Source: Tianweitania aestuarii
GTDB taxonomy: Bacteria > Pseudomonadota > Alphaproteobacteria > Rhizobiales > Rhizobiaceae
Length of the DNA stretch: 64,000 bases
NCBI RefSeq assembly: GCF_018457165.1
Contig: NZ_JAFMNX010000001.1
Span: 310,001-374,000 of the forward strand
Direction of reading: 5' to 3'
Notes under the pieces: generated by a model
Told to the model about the DNA's origin: nothing
The model's input: the letters and a program-made list of their open reading frames with translations, nothing else
The model's database searches: none
Made by a program: the position numbers and the translations under genes
Shown: positions 53,208 through 63,111 of the stretch, piece after piece
How positions within the stretch are numbered: position 1 is the stretch's first letter
Layout: the number at the start of each line of letters is the position of its first letter

Positions 53208-54227
53208 TCAGACGGTCATTGCGGCGGTCGGGGCAGGGGTAAAGGCATTGCGCCGCCCGAGCGTGGTTTCCCAGGCCAGTGCGTGTCCAACGATCGTATC
53301 GAGATCGTCGTAGTTCGGCTGCCAGCCGAGCTCCGCGCGCGCCAAGGACGCATTGGCGACGATCGCGGCCGTGTCGCCTGGACGCCGACCCGCTAGTTCA
53401 ACCTTGAAGTCGACCCCGCTCAAACGCTTCACGCTGTCGATCACGTCGAGCACGGAATAGCCATGGCCGTAACCGCAATTGGCGATGATGCTGTCGGCGC
53501 CGGATCGAAGCCGCTTCAGGGCGAGGCGATGCGCCGCCACAAGATCCGAGACATGGATGAAATCACGCACGCAGGTGCCGTCCGCCGTGTCGTAGTCGGT
53601 GCCGAACACGCTCATCTTTTCGCGCTTGCCGAGCGCCGTTTCGCAGGCGACCTTGATCAGGTGCGTTGCGCCGGGCGTTGATTGCCCGGTCCGCGCTTTC
53701 GGATCAGCGCCCGCCACGTTGAAGTAGCGCAGGGCTGTGAAGGTGAGGGGATGAGCGGCAGCGGTGTCGCGCAGCATCCATTCGGTCATCAGCTTGGAAC
53801 GGCCGTAGGGCGATTCCGGATCCTTCGCCATGTCCTCGCTGACCGGTTCCTTGCCGGTGCCGCCATAAACGGCAGCCGTGGAGGAAAAGATGAAGTGCGG
53901 AACGTTGCCGCGAACGGCACTTTCGATGAGTGTACGGGATTTGGAGGTGTTGTTTTCGTAGTAGCCGAGCGGATCTGCGACCGATTCCGGCACCACAACG
54001 GAGCCGGCAAAGTGGATGATGGCGTCGATGTCGTGTTCGCCGATCAGTCTTGCCAGCAGGTCCTTGTCGGCAACGTCACCTTCCACGAGAACGGCTTCGG
54101 GCGCGACGGCCCATTCGTAGCCGGTGGACAGGTGGTCCAGAACGACGACATCCTCTCCGTCGTCAAGCAACTCCCAGACCATGTGACTGCCGATGTAACC
54201 CGCTCCGCCCGTAACCAGTACCGCCAT
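53208..54227 (-). CDS. galE: UDP-glucose 4-epimerase
   Basis: A 339-residue NAD-dependent SDR that interconverts UDP-glucose and UDP-galactose for polysaccharide synthesis. Motifs are VLVTGGAGYIGSHMVWELLD, IIHFAGSVVVPESVADPL, FSSTAAVYGG with the catalytic Ser, SPYGRSKLMTEW with Tyr and Lys, LRYFNVAGADP, and GTCVRDFIHVSDLVAAHR. A 22-codon upstream extension lacks family character. It is divergent from the Wzz-like gene, and both belong to surface-polysaccharide functions. Confidence 0.96.
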   Translation of the reverse strand: MAVLVTGGAGYIGSHMVWELLDDGEDVVVLDHLSTGYEWAVAPEAVLVEGDVADKDLLARLIGEHDIDAIIHFAGSVVVPESVADPLGYYENNTSKSRTLIESAVRGNVPHFIFSSTAAVYGGTGKEPVSEDMAKDPESPYGRSKLMTEWMLRDTAAAHPLTFTALRYFNVAGADPKARTGQSTPGATHLIKVACETALGKREKMSVFGTDYDTADGTCVRDFIHVSDLVAAHRLALKRLRSGADSIIANCGYGHGYSVLDVIDSVKRLSGVDFKVELAGRRPGDTAAIVANASLARAELGWQPNYDDLDTIVGHALAWETTLGRRNAFTPAPTAAMTV

Positions 54228-54397
54228 CTGAGCCTGTCCTTGCAGCTTGTGGTGACCTCTATAATGGGTGTTGGGGGCACGTGCGAGCCACATCCATCAA
54301 GATGGTGACATTCGCGTTATCTGGCTTAACCTTTTCTTTTCCAAGCTTGTTCAAGGTGCTTTAACTTCACGAGCCCGAGGCCGGAACTGCGCGCGCG

Positions 54398-56539
54398 ATG
54401 TTTGATGCCGATGACGATCATCGCGGGAACGCCAGTTCCCGGACGCGCACAGCGTCATCGCTTCTGAGCATCCGTGGCTCATCCGCTTCCCATCCTTCGA
54501 CGTCACGAACCAGCGACCATGCGGCCGCGAACGCTGCAGACGCGCATGCCGCGACTTCGGACGCCGGTGAACCGTCTGCCGTCCCGCGCGACGATGCGTC
54601 GAGGCGAAAGGGGCCGCTCGGGCGTTTGCGTGAGCGGTTCTCGCGGAAGAAAGAGCGCGCGGAGAGCAAACCTGCTTTCCGAGCCCCTTCGGCTGCACCA
54701 GGAGCCCTGCTGCCGCGCTCGTCCCTTGCTACGCCCGTTGCCGCCCCGGCTGACGACGACGCATGGCGTCCGCTGATCGATCCGGGCACCGTTCTGATGC
54801 GGGTGGTCCGCTCGCCTTGGACCATTCTCCTATGCACGGTCGCGGGAACCGCGCTCGGTGTTCTGATCGCGCTGAACACGCCGAAAATTTATGAAGCCGC
54901 AACCGACCTGCTGATCGATCCGCGCGATCTCCAGATCGTGGATCGTGAAATCAGCCAGTCCGGATTGTCGTCCGATGCCGCCTTGGCGCTGATCCAGAAC
55001 CAGATGCGGATCATGACCTCGGGCAATGTCCTGAACAAGGTCGTGGACGAGCTCGGCCTTCAAAACGATCCCGAGTTCAACGGACAAGACGGCGGCATCG
55101 ATCTTAACCCGTTGAACCAGCTGCGTGCTCTTCTGGCGCCGCCAAGCGATGGCGCGCCGAACCCGCGCATTCAGCGAACCATTACGGTCGAAAACCTGTC
55201 GCGCCATGTGTCGGTTACGCGCGACAGCAGCACCTTCGTGGTGACGATCTGGGCGCGGGCGCGCGATCCCGAGAAGGCGGCGGACATTGCCAATGCGATG
55301 TCGGCGGCGTTTCTCGAAACCAGCGCGCAGTTCCAGGCTGAAACGGCTGGCCGTGCAACCAGCGAGCTGACCGGTCGGCTGGATGAGTTACGCGGTTCGG
55401 TTGAAGATGCGGAACGCAAGGTCGAAGCGTTCAAGGCCGAAAACGGCATTGTCGACGCGCAAGGCCGTTTGATCACCGACGACGAGATCCTCAAGCTGAA
55501 CGACCAGCTTTCGGTCGCGCGCGCCCGGACATCGGAACTGCGAGCCCGTGCGGCAACCGTCGGCACGCTGAATGTCGATGCCGTTGTTGGCGGTATCCTG
55601 CCGGAGCAGGTCAACTCGCCGGTGCTGGGCCAGCTGCGCGGCCAATATGCGGCCTTGAGCCAGGAAGCGGACCGTCTCGCCGTACGGCTCGGGCCGCGCC
55701 ATCCCCAGCGCCTGGCGGCGGATGTTCAGCTGCGAAGCGCGCGCGACCAGATCGCGCAGGAGCTGCGGCGCATCAACAGCTCCGTTCAGGTCGAACTCAG
55801 CCGCGCCGAGCGGCTCGAAAGCGATCTTGCCGAGCGGCTCGAAACGCTGAAAACCCGCCAAGGCGATCTCAGCAGCGAGCGCGTGACCTTGCGCGAACTC
55901 GAGCGCGACGCGGCATCGAAGCGGGCCGTGTATGAAGCCTACCTGCTGCGCAGCCGCGAAACGGGCGAACAGGAAAACATCAACACCGCCAACATCAACA
56001 TCATCTCGCCGGCCACCGCGCCGCTGCAATCAAGCGGCCTGTCGCGTTCCAAGATCGTGATCATCGGGCTGATCATGGGACTGGCCGCCGGTATCGGCTT
56101 GGCGCTGCTGCGCGGCGTGTGGGACAGTTTGCGCCAGAACACGGTTGTCCGCTCGCGCCAACGTCGCGGTGTCAGGCCGGCGGTTGTTTCCGCGTTGCCG
56201 GTGACGCGTTCATCGGCGCGCCCGGTTGAAGAAGCACGGCCCGCTCCCGCATCCACGCCCACTCAACGAGCCGAAGCGCCGCAGTTTCCGTGGCAGGGAG
56301 CGCAAAGGCAGGGGCAGAGAGGACAAGGGGCGGCATCGGCGCAAACCGGATGGCGTCGTCCGGAAACGGTTCCACCTCTTTCGGCCTATGCTGCGCAGTC
56401 CGCGCAGCGGGTTGATCCTCCGCAACGCGCGCAACCCGCCAACAGCTTCGAGCGCTCGGCGGTTGAAGAAATCCGCGCCAGCCTGCGCGAGTTTCGGGAA
56501 GCGGTAGAAGAGCTGAAGCAGAACCGTCAGCGGCCGTAA
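54398..56539 (+). CDS. Wzz/GumC-type polysaccharide co-polymerase
   Basis: A 713-residue inner-membrane protein that would control chain length or export of an exopolysaccharide. A long, Ser/Ala-rich, positively charged N-terminal cytoplasmic region (about 130 residues) precedes TM1 ([20 protein letters not shown]). The periplasmic Wzz and GNVR parts include [18 protein letters not shown], then a long coiled coil (about 280-530), then TM2 ([20 protein letters not shown]) and a Pro/Gln/Arg-rich cytoplasmic tail. No Walker kinase motif is present, so it is not a fused tyrosine kinase. galE lies just to its left. Confidence 0.87.
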   Translation: MFDADDDHRGNASSRTRTASSLLSIRGSSASHPSTSRTSDHAAANAADAHAATSDAGEPSAVPRDDASRRKGPLGRLRERFSRKKERAESKPAFRAPSAAPGALLPRSSLATPVAAPADDDAWRPLIDPGTVLMRVVRSPWTILLCTVAGTALGVLIALNTPKIYEAATDLLIDPRDLQIVDREISQSGLSSDAALALIQNQMRIMTSGNVLNKVVDELGLQNDPEFNGQDGGIDLNPLNQLRALLAPPSDGAPNPRIQRTITVENLSRHVSVTRDSSTFVVTIWARARDPEKAADIANAMSAAFLETSAQFQAETAGRATSELTGRLDELRGSVEDAERKVEAFKAENGIVDAQGRLITDDEILKLNDQLSVARARTSELRARAATVGTLNVDAVVGGILPEQVNSPVLGQLRGQYAALSQEADRLAVRLGPRHPQRLAADVQLRSARDQIAQELRRINSSVQVELSRAERLESDLAERLETLKTRQGDLSSERVTLRELERDAASKRAVYEAYLLRSRETGEQENINTANINIISPATAPLQSSGLSRSKIVIIGLIMGLAAGIGLALLRGVWDSLRQNTVVRSRQRRGVRPAVVSALPVTRSSARPVEEARPAPASTPTQRAEAPQFPWQGAQRQGQRGQGAASAQTGWRRPETVPPLSAYAAQSAQRVDPPQRAQPANSFERSAVEEIRASLREFREAVEELKQNRQRP

Positions 56540-56654
56540 AAACAAGCAGGCAAGGGCTCAGCATTGCGGAAGCGGCATATCGCGCCGTTGCCGTGGAAGT
56601 GCTATCGCCCATGACACGCTAAATCGAATAGGCGGTCTGCAGGTGGAGAAGGTT

Positions 56655-57548
56655 ATGGCTGAAGTCATAAACGGCAAGCTGGTTGGCGAAGAGGTCGTCG
56701 CCAAGGTGAAGGACGCAACAACGAGCCTTCTTGAAGGTGGTGGCGTGCAACCGGGCCTGGCCGTGGTGATCGTAGGCGAAGATCCCGCCTCCCAGGTTTA
56801 CGTGAATTCCAAATCCCGCAAGGCCAAGGAATGCGGCTTCCATTCCGAGCAGCACACGCTGCCGGCTGAAACGTCCGAAGCCGATCTTCTCCAACTGGTG
56901 GAAAAGCTCAACGCCGATCCGGCAATCCACGGCATCCTCGTTCAGCTTCCGCTTCCCGCCCATATCGACGCAGCGAAGGTGATCCAGACGATCGACGCCG
57001 AGAAGGATGTCGACGGGTTCAACTTCACCAATGTCGGCAAGATCGGCGTCGGCGAGTTGGACACCGCCTTCGTGCCCTGCACGCCGGCCGGCTGCATGAT
57101 CCTGATCGAACGCGTTCATGGCAAGGACCTGTCCGGTCTGAACGCCGTGGTGATCGGGCGCTCCAACATCGTCGGCAAGCCGATGGCCAATCTGCTGCTC
57201 GCCGCTAATTGCACGGTCACGATCGCCCACAGCCGCACCAAAGATCTCGCAGCACTCGCCCGCACCGCCGATATTTTGGTGGCCGCCGTTGGTCGGCCGG
57301 AGATCGTCAAGGGCGACTGGGTCAAGCCGGGTGCGACCGTGGTGGATGTCGGCATCAACCGCGTGGTTGCGGCTGAAGGCGAGAAAGCGCGCCTGGTAGG
57401 CGACGTCGCCTTTGCCGAGGCTTCCGAGCATGCGGGTGCGATCACGCCGGTTCCCGGTGGCGTCGGTCCGATGACGATCGCTATGCTGATGGCGAACACA
57501 CTGGCCTCCGCTTACCGGTCTTGCGGCAAGCCAGCACCGCAGTTCTGA
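56655..57548 (+). CDS. folD: Bifunctional methylenetetrahydrofolate dehydrogenase/cyclohydrolase
   Basis: A cytoplasmic enzyme of 297 residues that interconverts 5,10-methylene-THF and 10-formyl-THF. Landmarks are [20 protein letters not shown] with the Tyr and Lys of the active site, [42 protein letters not shown] binding NADP, DVGINR and the C-terminal [14 protein letters not shown]. The ATG at 56655 is chosen with GGAGAAGG upstream. Confidence 0.98.
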   Translation: MAEVINGKLVGEEVVAKVKDATTSLLEGGGVQPGLAVVIVGEDPASQVYVNSKSRKAKECGFHSEQHTLPAETSEADLLQLVEKLNADPAIHGILVQLPLPAHIDAAKVIQTIDAEKDVDGFNFTNVGKIGVGELDTAFVPCTPAGCMILIERVHGKDLSGLNAVVIGRSNIVGKPMANLLLAANCTVTIAHSRTKDLAALARTADILVAAVGRPEIVKGDWVKPGATVVDVGINRVVAAEGEKARLVGDVAFAEASEHAGAITPVPGGVGPMTIAMLMANTLASAYRSCGKPAPQF

Positions 57549-57602
57549 GCGCCTCACCTCCAATCATGTCGCCGCACCAAGAGCGGCTTAGGATGCACTG
57601 GA

Positions 57603-58565
57603 ATGTCTGATCCCGCTGGCGGTGGCCGGCACTTCGCTTTTCTGCTGGTCGACAAGTTCGCGATGTTTTCGTTGGCGGCAGCCATCGACACCGTGCGTTC
57701 GGCCAACCGGATGCTGGGCCATGACTTCTATCGCTGGACCACCATTTCCGCCGATGGCGAAGGCGTAATCGCTTCCAACGGTTTGCCGTTGAAGGTGGAT
57801 TACAGCGTCGCCGACATTCCGCCGGCCGACATCCTGTTCGTCTGCCTTGGTCTCAGCACCGATTTTCCCGGCAAGAGCAAAATTCTTGCGGCGCTGCGCA
57901 GCTGGGGACGTCGAGGCGGCGCCATGGGCGCACTGTCGGCCGGCTCGTTTCTTCTCGCGGAAGCCGGGCAGCTCGAGGGGCATCGCTGCACCATTCATTG
58001 GGAAAACCGCGCCGGCTTTCGCGAGCGCTTTCCCGACATCGAATGTACCGGCAATGTTTATGAGATCGACCGTAAGCGCTACAGCTGTGCCGGCGGGACG
58101 ACCTCGATCGACCTGATGCTGGAGATCCTGCGTAGCGACTTCGGGCAGGGCTTGGCCAATGAAGTGGCCAACCAGTTCCAGCACGAGCGCATTCGTTCTG
58201 CCGGCGACCGCCAGCGCATCGGCCCCGAACGCGATCTGACAGGCAAATCCGAAAAGCTGCGCAAGATCGTCGAACTCATGGCCGACAAGCTGGACGAGCC
58301 GCTTTCGGCCGTTCAGCTCGCAAAGGCGGCAGGCCTGTCCGTGCGCCAGGTGGAACGGCTGTTCTTACGTCACCTCAACATGACGCCCGGCCGCTACTAC
58401 ATGCGCCTACGTCTGGAACGCGCCCGCGAACTGCTGCGCCAAACCAACATGCCGATCCTCGACGTGGCCATCGCGACCGGCTTTACCTCCCACTCCTACT
58501 TCGCCCAGAGCTACCGCCTGCAATTCGGGCGACCGCCGAGCGAGGAGCGACGCACGACTTATTGA
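57603..58565 (+). CDS. GlxA-type AraC family transcriptional regulator
   Basis: A 320-residue regulator. Residues 10-190 are a class I glutamine-amidotransferase/DJ-1-like domain (FLLVDKFAMFSLAAAIDTVR, MGALSAGSFLLAEAGQLEG, and CTIHWENRAGFRERFPDIEC); there is no nucleophilic Cys at the elbow (Ser in GALSAGSF). The C-terminal domain has two AraC helix-turn-helices (SAVQLAKAAGLSVRQVERLF and ILDVAIATGFTSHSYFAQSY). Homologues control carnitine, glycine-betaine or choline use, or are of unknown target. No obvious target gene is adjacent. Confidence 0.92.
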   Translation: MSDPAGGGRHFAFLLVDKFAMFSLAAAIDTVRSANRMLGHDFYRWTTISADGEGVIASNGLPLKVDYSVADIPPADILFVCLGLSTDFPGKSKILAALRSWGRRGGAMGALSAGSFLLAEAGQLEGHRCTIHWENRAGFRERFPDIECTGNVYEIDRKRYSCAGGTTSIDLMLEILRSDFGQGLANEVANQFQHERIRSAGDRQRIGPERDLTGKSEKLRKIVELMADKLDEPLSAVQLAKAAGLSVRQVERLFLRHLNMTPGRYYMRLRLERARELLRQTNMPILDVAIATGFTSHSYFAQSYRLQFGRPPSEERRTTY

Positions 58566-58684
58566 ACAAGCTGGTCCCCGGGCTCACCTGCTTCGACCAT
58601 GCTGTTCGCGTAAGGGAGCCTTGTGGATTCATGTGGGCGAGCGACCTGCGCGCCTTGTGTTGAGTAACTAATATACCCTAGGGC

Positions 58685-58707
58685 CCTTCATGACAGTTAC
58701 ATGAAGG
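58685..58707 (+). promoter_or_regulatory. Hairpin overlapping a ribosome-binding site
   Basis: CCTTCATG-acagtta-CATGAAGG is a perfect 8-bp stem. Its 3' arm supplies the first four bases of AAGGAA, the ribosome site of the membrane-protein gene that starts 10 bp later, so folding would limit initiation. Confidence 0.45.
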
Positions 58708-58716
58708 AAATACGAC

Positions 58717-59484
58717 GTGTTGCAGATGGGACGTCCAGGCCGATTTTTGCAAGGTACTTGCCTCGCATTGCTTCTCGGCTTGGTGGTGACGATGATCGCT
58801 GTGAGCTTTGCTTTGCATCGCGACAGGGAGCTTGCGGCCTATCTCATGAAAGAGAATGGTCCATTTGAACTGATTGGATTTGCGTCCTGCATCGGAGCGA
58901 CAATTATGCTTGCTCTTGCTTGTGCCAGATACTTCAAGCGCCAGGCAAAGGCTCTGGCTTTCTGGTGCGGCCTTCTGGCGCTCGGCTTCTTCATGATCGG
59001 AATGGAAGAGATCAGCTGGGGGCAGAGCTTCTTCGCCTGGACGACCCCGGAAGTCTTTTCGGCCAATCAGCAGTCGGAAACCAACCTGCACAACATGGGC
59101 TTCATCCATTTGCGGGCACATGACATCGGCATCACGCTGCTCGCGCTTTACTTTGTCGTACTGCCGACGGCCTATGCGGGTGTTAAGGCCGTTCAGACGA
59201 CGATCGACCGCATTGAACTGCCGGTGCCGCCGCTAGCGGTGTCGATGCTGTTCGCCGCCTGTTTCGTTTTCTTCCAAATCCTGTTTTCCGTGAACTACCA
59301 CAACTCCCAAGGCGTCCCGATCAACTACGGTGAGATGCAGGAATTCGTGTACCAGATCTGCTTCCTTGTTTTCGCCTGGTCGGAATTTGCGAGGGCGGGA
59401 AGCGCGATTGCAGATCCAGCCTGGCGAAAATCGACTAACCCGCAACAGAGCTCCCGAACACCATCTCGTCCTGTTTTTGCCTGA
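58717..59484 (+). CDS. Hypothetical polytopic membrane protein with EEISWGQ / ETNLHN motifs
   Basis: A 255-residue protein with about six hydrophobic segments (near 11-31, 50-70, 80-98, 135-156, 172-192 and 208-225). Between segments 3 and 4 lie MEEISWGQSFFAWTTPEVF and QSETNLHNMGFIHLRAHD, a pair of polar motifs rich in Glu, Asn and His that recurs in uncharacterised bacterial membrane proteins and looks like an active or metal site. Start GTG at 58717 after AAGGAA. Its last 50 bp overlap the convergent gene. I do not know its function. Confidence 0.75.
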   Translation: MLQMGRPGRFLQGTCLALLLGLVVTMIAVSFALHRDRELAAYLMKENGPFELIGFASCIGATIMLALACARYFKRQAKALAFWCGLLALGFFMIGMEEISWGQSFFAWTTPEVFSANQQSETNLHNMGFIHLRAHDIGITLLALYFVVLPTAYAGVKAVQTTIDRIELPVPPLAVSMLFAACFVFFQILFSVNYHNSQGVPINYGEMQEFVYQICFLVFAWSEFARAGSAIADPAWRKSTNPQQSSRTPSRPVFA

Positions 59485-60763
59485 GCTCGAACAGGCGCGT
59501 CGTGCGGTCGGGATTGGCGTTGGCGTAGGTGATCAGCTCGCCTTTCTTGATCGGCGTGAGCACCGTGCCGCCTTCTAGCAATCCGCAAGGAACGGCGCGG
59601 GCGTCGCGCGCATCTTCGGCCGTCATGATCCAGGAGCGGTAGGTGTATTCGCCGATGGCGTCGAAGTGTTCGCCTGCTGCCAAGTCGCGCTTGGCGACGG
59701 CGCAGACTTCAGCCACCGGGCGGTCGAGCGGCACCATGTCGGCCTTGCCGTAGAGCACGACGCGGGCGCAGGTCAGCGGCACTTCGAGGCTGGTGAGGTG
59801 GAACGGGCGGTAGAAGGTGAAGTAGGGACCTTCACCGAGCTTGAGGTCTTCCATGCGCTCGCTGAGGCGCGGATGCGCCATTTCGGCGATCACGAACACG
59901 CCGGGCGCGACGCCCTTGCCGATGGAGAAATCGACGACGCCCTTCTTCGACAGAACGCCGCCGTCTTCGACCGGACACAGCACCTTCGGCAGGTCTTCGA
60001 GCGTAGCGGCTGGGCCGTGCATGCCGGCCTTATCTGGAACGAGGCCCGTGGCGTTGGCGATGGCGCACATCTCGACCATGGTCTTGGAGCCGTCGACGAA
60101 CTCCACCAGCATGCGCGGGTTCATGTTGCGGCGCTCGGCTTCGGCGCGATAATCGTCCGGCACGGCGTCGTGGTTGAGCGGATTGTTCTTGCCCTTGCCG
60201 GCGGCGACCACCGTGTAGCCAAGAGCGGAAACCAGCTCGATCAGCTCCATGCAGGAAGAGGGCTCGTCGCCGGCGCCCACGGAATAGATCACGCCGAGCC
60301 GGTCGGCGGTCTGGCGCAGATAAGCGCCGATCGTGACATCGGCTTCCACATTCATCATAACGAGATGCTTGCCATGTTCCATCGCGCGCATGCCTAGGTC
60401 GGCCCCCGCAGTGGGTTTGCCGGTAGCATCCACCACGACATCGACGAGCGCACAGGACAAAGCCAGTTCGGCATCCCGCACGATTGCCATCTTGCCGGCT
60501 TCCACCACACGCGTCACGCTTGCCGCATCACCGGCTTCTTCGGCGCTGGTCCGGTCGAGTTCGGCGATCCGCACCGCATCCCAGGCGCGCGTGCCGCTGC
60601 GGTCCACGACGACCGCCACCTCGATCCCCTTCATCAGCGCGACCTGCGTGATGATGTCGGTGCCCATTTCGCCGCAGCCGATCAGCCCGATGCGAACGGG
60701 TCGGCCTTCTTCGGCGCGTTTTGCGAGATCGCGGGCAAGGCCGGTTGGCGCGACATTGAGCAT
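59435..60763 (-). CDS. COG4091-type NAD(P)-dependent oxidoreductase with SAF domain
   Basis: A 442-residue cytoplasmic protein, the 'predicted homoserine dehydrogenase' type. The N-terminal Rossmann motif is IGLIGCGEMGTDIITQVALM, followed by VDVVVDATGKPTAGADLGMR and a catalytic part with GDEPSSCMELIELVSALGY and GKGKNNPLNHDAVPDDYR. The C-terminal SAF domain includes RDLAAGEHFDAIGEYTYRSW. Family members act in four-carbon sugar-acid and branched-sugar breakdown, so homoserine is not the expected substrate. ATG 60763 has AAGGA at the proper spacing; 60772 is the alternative. No catabolic partners are adjacent. Confidence 0.82.
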   Translation of the reverse strand: MLNVAPTGLARDLAKRAEEGRPVRIGLIGCGEMGTDIITQVALMKGIEVAVVVDRSGTRAWDAVRIAELDRTSAEEAGDAASVTRVVEAGKMAIVRDAELALSCALVDVVVDATGKPTAGADLGMRAMEHGKHLVMMNVEADVTIGAYLRQTADRLGVIYSVGAGDEPSSCMELIELVSALGYTVVAAGKGKNNPLNHDAVPDDYRAEAERRNMNPRMLVEFVDGSKTMVEMCAIANATGLVPDKAGMHGPAATLEDLPKVLCPVEDGGVLSKKGVVDFSIGKGVAPGVFVIAEMAHPRLSERMEDLKLGEGPYFTFYRPFHLTSLEVPLTCARVVLYGKADMVPLDRPVAEVCAVAKRDLAAGEHFDAIGEYTYRSWIMTAEDARDARAVPCGLLEGGTVLTPIKKGELITYANANPDRTTRLFELRQKQDEMVFGSSVAG

Positions 60764-60898
60764 GGGGGGCATCCTTGGGCGGGCTTCAAGATGCCGTTGA
60801 TAGAGAGCGCCCGATCCTGTTTGTCAACGCGAGCGCCTAGTGGAACAGAGGCTTAGCTGCCAAACCGCGCGTTAAGCACCGCCTGCTAAAGACGGCCG

Positions 60899-62203
60899 AT
60901 GGTTCAACGCCTTTCCCCACGCGGACAACAACGGGTCGCCGGCGCCGTGTCACGGCTTTGGGCGCAGCGTGCCGTTGCGCGCGATTATCTCACCGCCATC
61001 AGCGGTTCGGCCGGGCGTCTGGTGTTTTCGCTGATCTACTTCGTGGCGCTGGCCAACACCCTGACCATCGCGGAATTCGGCCTGTTCGCCACGGCGTCGG
61101 CGGCCGGCGTGATGTTGTCGCGTATTCTCGGCTTCGGCTTCACAGCGCCCTTATACCGCGTGGCGACAGTGCGGCCCCGTTTGATCGGCATCTTTGCCGG
61201 TGGTTTCCTCATGATGGGCGCGCTATCCCTGCCGGTCCTGGCGCTGAGCAGTGCTCTTGTGTTCGCACTGTTCTTCGGCGGTGATCTCAACCCGATCATC
61301 TTTGCCGAGATCGTGATTGCCGAAGCGCTGTTGTGGCGGCCAGCGGAAACGATCGTGATCGTCAACAATGGCATGAACCGGTTCGGCCGCGCTTCGCTGC
61401 TGGTGATCCTCGGAACCGTGCTGCGAGCCGCGGCGGCAGGTATGTTCGCACTGACGGCAGCCGGACATGGACTTGCTCTGGCGGAGTGGGTGCACTTCTA
61501 TCTTGCCGCCAATGCCGCTGCGCTGCTGATCGCCATCTTGGTTTTCACCCCACCGATGCGGCTGCAGATCCGTCCGCGCTATTACTGGAAGCGCCTGCCG
61601 GACGCGCTTTACGTCGCCGGCGCGGAGCTGCTGTTTTACCTGCAGATGGAGTTCGACAAGCTGCTCGTTCTTTCGCTGGGCGGCGCGGAACTCGCTGGCA
61701 TCTACGCGATCCTGATGCGGCTGGTGGATCTGACCGCCATTCCCATCCGCACCTTCACGATGATGCTGGTGCAGCGCCTGATGCGGCTTCCGGACATGAT
61801 GAAGCGTTGGCGTGTCAGGATCGGTCTGGAGGCCGGTGTGTTCCTGTTATCCACCGCAGCGCTTTTCGTTCTGGCCTTGATCCTTGCTGTCGCCCCCAAC
61901 GCGCTTGGCAGCAATGTCGCGGCGGCGGCGGGTCTCGTGATGCTGGCGCTCGCAATACCCGGCTTCCGCAATCTCACCGAATATCATTCCGAACTGCTGT
62001 TTGCCCGCGGGCAAACGCTGCGCCGCGCGATCAACCTCCTGATCCTGACCGGAGCAAAGCTCGCAATCCTGACCGTGCTGATTGCCGAAGCCGCTGACCC
62101 CGCTATCCTCACGCTGTGGTTGAACGGCGGGTTTGCGCTGCTTTACGGGATCTCGGCCGTGCTGACCTACACGGCACTGCGCAAACCCGCCAAGCTGATC
62201 TAG
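60899..62203 (+). CDS. Polysaccharide biosynthesis flippase (Wzx/MATE-like)
   Basis: A 434-residue polytopic inner-membrane protein with 12 or so hydrophobic segments and the MOP-superfamily opening LTAISGSAGRLVFSLIYFVA and NTLTIAEFGLFATASAAGVM. It would move lipid-linked polysaccharide units across the inner membrane. The match is at the fold and pattern level, and it could belong to a PST or Wzx subgroup. It is convergent with the DUF6492-WecG operon (4-bp overlap of stops at 62200-62203), and shares the surface-polysaccharide theme. Confidence 0.82.
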   Translation: MVQRLSPRGQQRVAGAVSRLWAQRAVARDYLTAISGSAGRLVFSLIYFVALANTLTIAEFGLFATASAAGVMLSRILGFGFTAPLYRVATVRPRLIGIFAGGFLMMGALSLPVLALSSALVFALFFGGDLNPIIFAEIVIAEALLWRPAETIVIVNNGMNRFGRASLLVILGTVLRAAAAGMFALTAAGHGLALAEWVHFYLAANAAALLIAILVFTPPMRLQIRPRYYWKRLPDALYVAGAELLFYLQMEFDKLLVLSLGGAELAGIYAILMRLVDLTAIPIRTFTMMLVQRLMRLPDMMKRWRVRIGLEAGVFLLSTAALFVLALILAVAPNALGSNVAAAAGLVMLALAIPGFRNLTEYHSELLFARGQTLRRAINLLILTGAKLAILTVLIAEAADPAILTLWLNGGFALLYGISAVLTYTALRKPAKLI

Positions 62204-63111
62204 GCGAGGTCGAGCGTTGCGCGGATCTGGTTGATGTCCGTGCCGGTAAAGGACTGGATGCCGATCGCCACCTGATGTGCGGCCATGCCCCGCACGAAAT
62301 CCCGCAGACCGCCGGCCGAGAGTTCCGGCCCGAACCAGTATACACGGCAAAGCTCGCGGTCGCTGTGGTAGTGGTGCTCCAGGCCCTCAATCTCGTCGAC
62401 ATAGCGGCCATAGATCGTGCATTCGGAAAACTGGCGCTGCGAGCCCAGCACCTCCACCCAATGGCGGCCATGAACGGCTTCGATCCGCTCGCACATCGCG
62501 CGGATGCTTTGCCGGCGCCATGAAATCAGCGTGACGATGTAGTCATGTGGTGACAGGGTCGGCGGCTCGATGCCGAGCGCAAGGGCTGCGTTGGGCGACC
62601 AGCGGAAATGCTCGCGCCGCTTGCTCTTGGCAAGACCGTCATCGCGGCGGAACAACTGGAGCTTGCTTCCGCGCCACATGCTCCGGCAATCGAAGTCCCT
62701 GATGAAGGCGACATCGGAATCGACATAGATCAGCGCATCTTCTTCGATCGCCGCGTGCAAAGCGATGCGGCGAAGCTGCTGCACATGCCAGCCGCGAAGC
62801 GGCATGGTGCGGGTGCTCAGCCAGATGCGCTTGGTGAAAAGGCTGGTGGGATCGGGCAGCGCATGCAGCCAGGATGGCAGCAGATCGCGTTCATCGACAA
62901 TCGTGCGCTTCGGTCCCTGCAGCTGCCGGAATAGCTGAACGTCGTTATGCGCTACCAGAATGTAGTGATGCGCCATGTTGGTGACATGCGCGTCGATCGT
63001 TTCGCAAAGCAGACGACAGCGTTCGAAGTCCGGCCCGTAGCTCGCCGTTACGATGGCAGCGCTTTGACCCGGTGCTGTCGTGTTCACGATGCCAGGCTGG
63101 CTGTTGGTCAC
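62200..63111 (-). CDS. DUF6492-like (glycosyltransferase-type) protein
   Basis: A 303-residue soluble protein with features of DUF6492: AIVTASYGPDFERCRLLCET near the start, HHYILVAHNDVQLFRQL, and ALIYVDSDVAFIRDF carrying a DSD motif as in GT-A nucleotide-sugar binding. The later HDYIVTLISWRRQSIRAMCE and QFSECTIYGRYVDEI are also typical. A sugar-transfer role in polysaccharide synthesis is inferred from context. The GTG start overlaps the WecG stop (GTGA), so the two are translationally coupled. Confidence 0.82.
   Translation of the reverse strand: MTNSQPGIVNTTAPGQSAAIVTASYGPDFERCRLLCETIDAHVTNMAHHYILVAHNDVQLFRQLQGPKRTIVDERDLLPSWLHALPDPTSLFTKRIWLSTRTMPLRGWHVQQLRRIALHAAIEEDALIYVDSDVAFIRDFDCRSMWRGSKLQLFRRDDGLAKSKRREHFRWSPNAALALGIEPPTLSPHDYIVTLISWRRQSIRAMCERIEAVHGRHWVEVLGSQRQFSECTIYGRYVDEIEGLEHHYHSDRELCRVYWFGPELSAGGLRDFVRGMAAHQVAIGIQSFTGTDINQIRATLDLA

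Noticed and set aside
56540-56654. Possible ZTP/THF riboswitch upstream of folD
   Set aside because: The conserved core elements of these riboswitches are not found in the leader.
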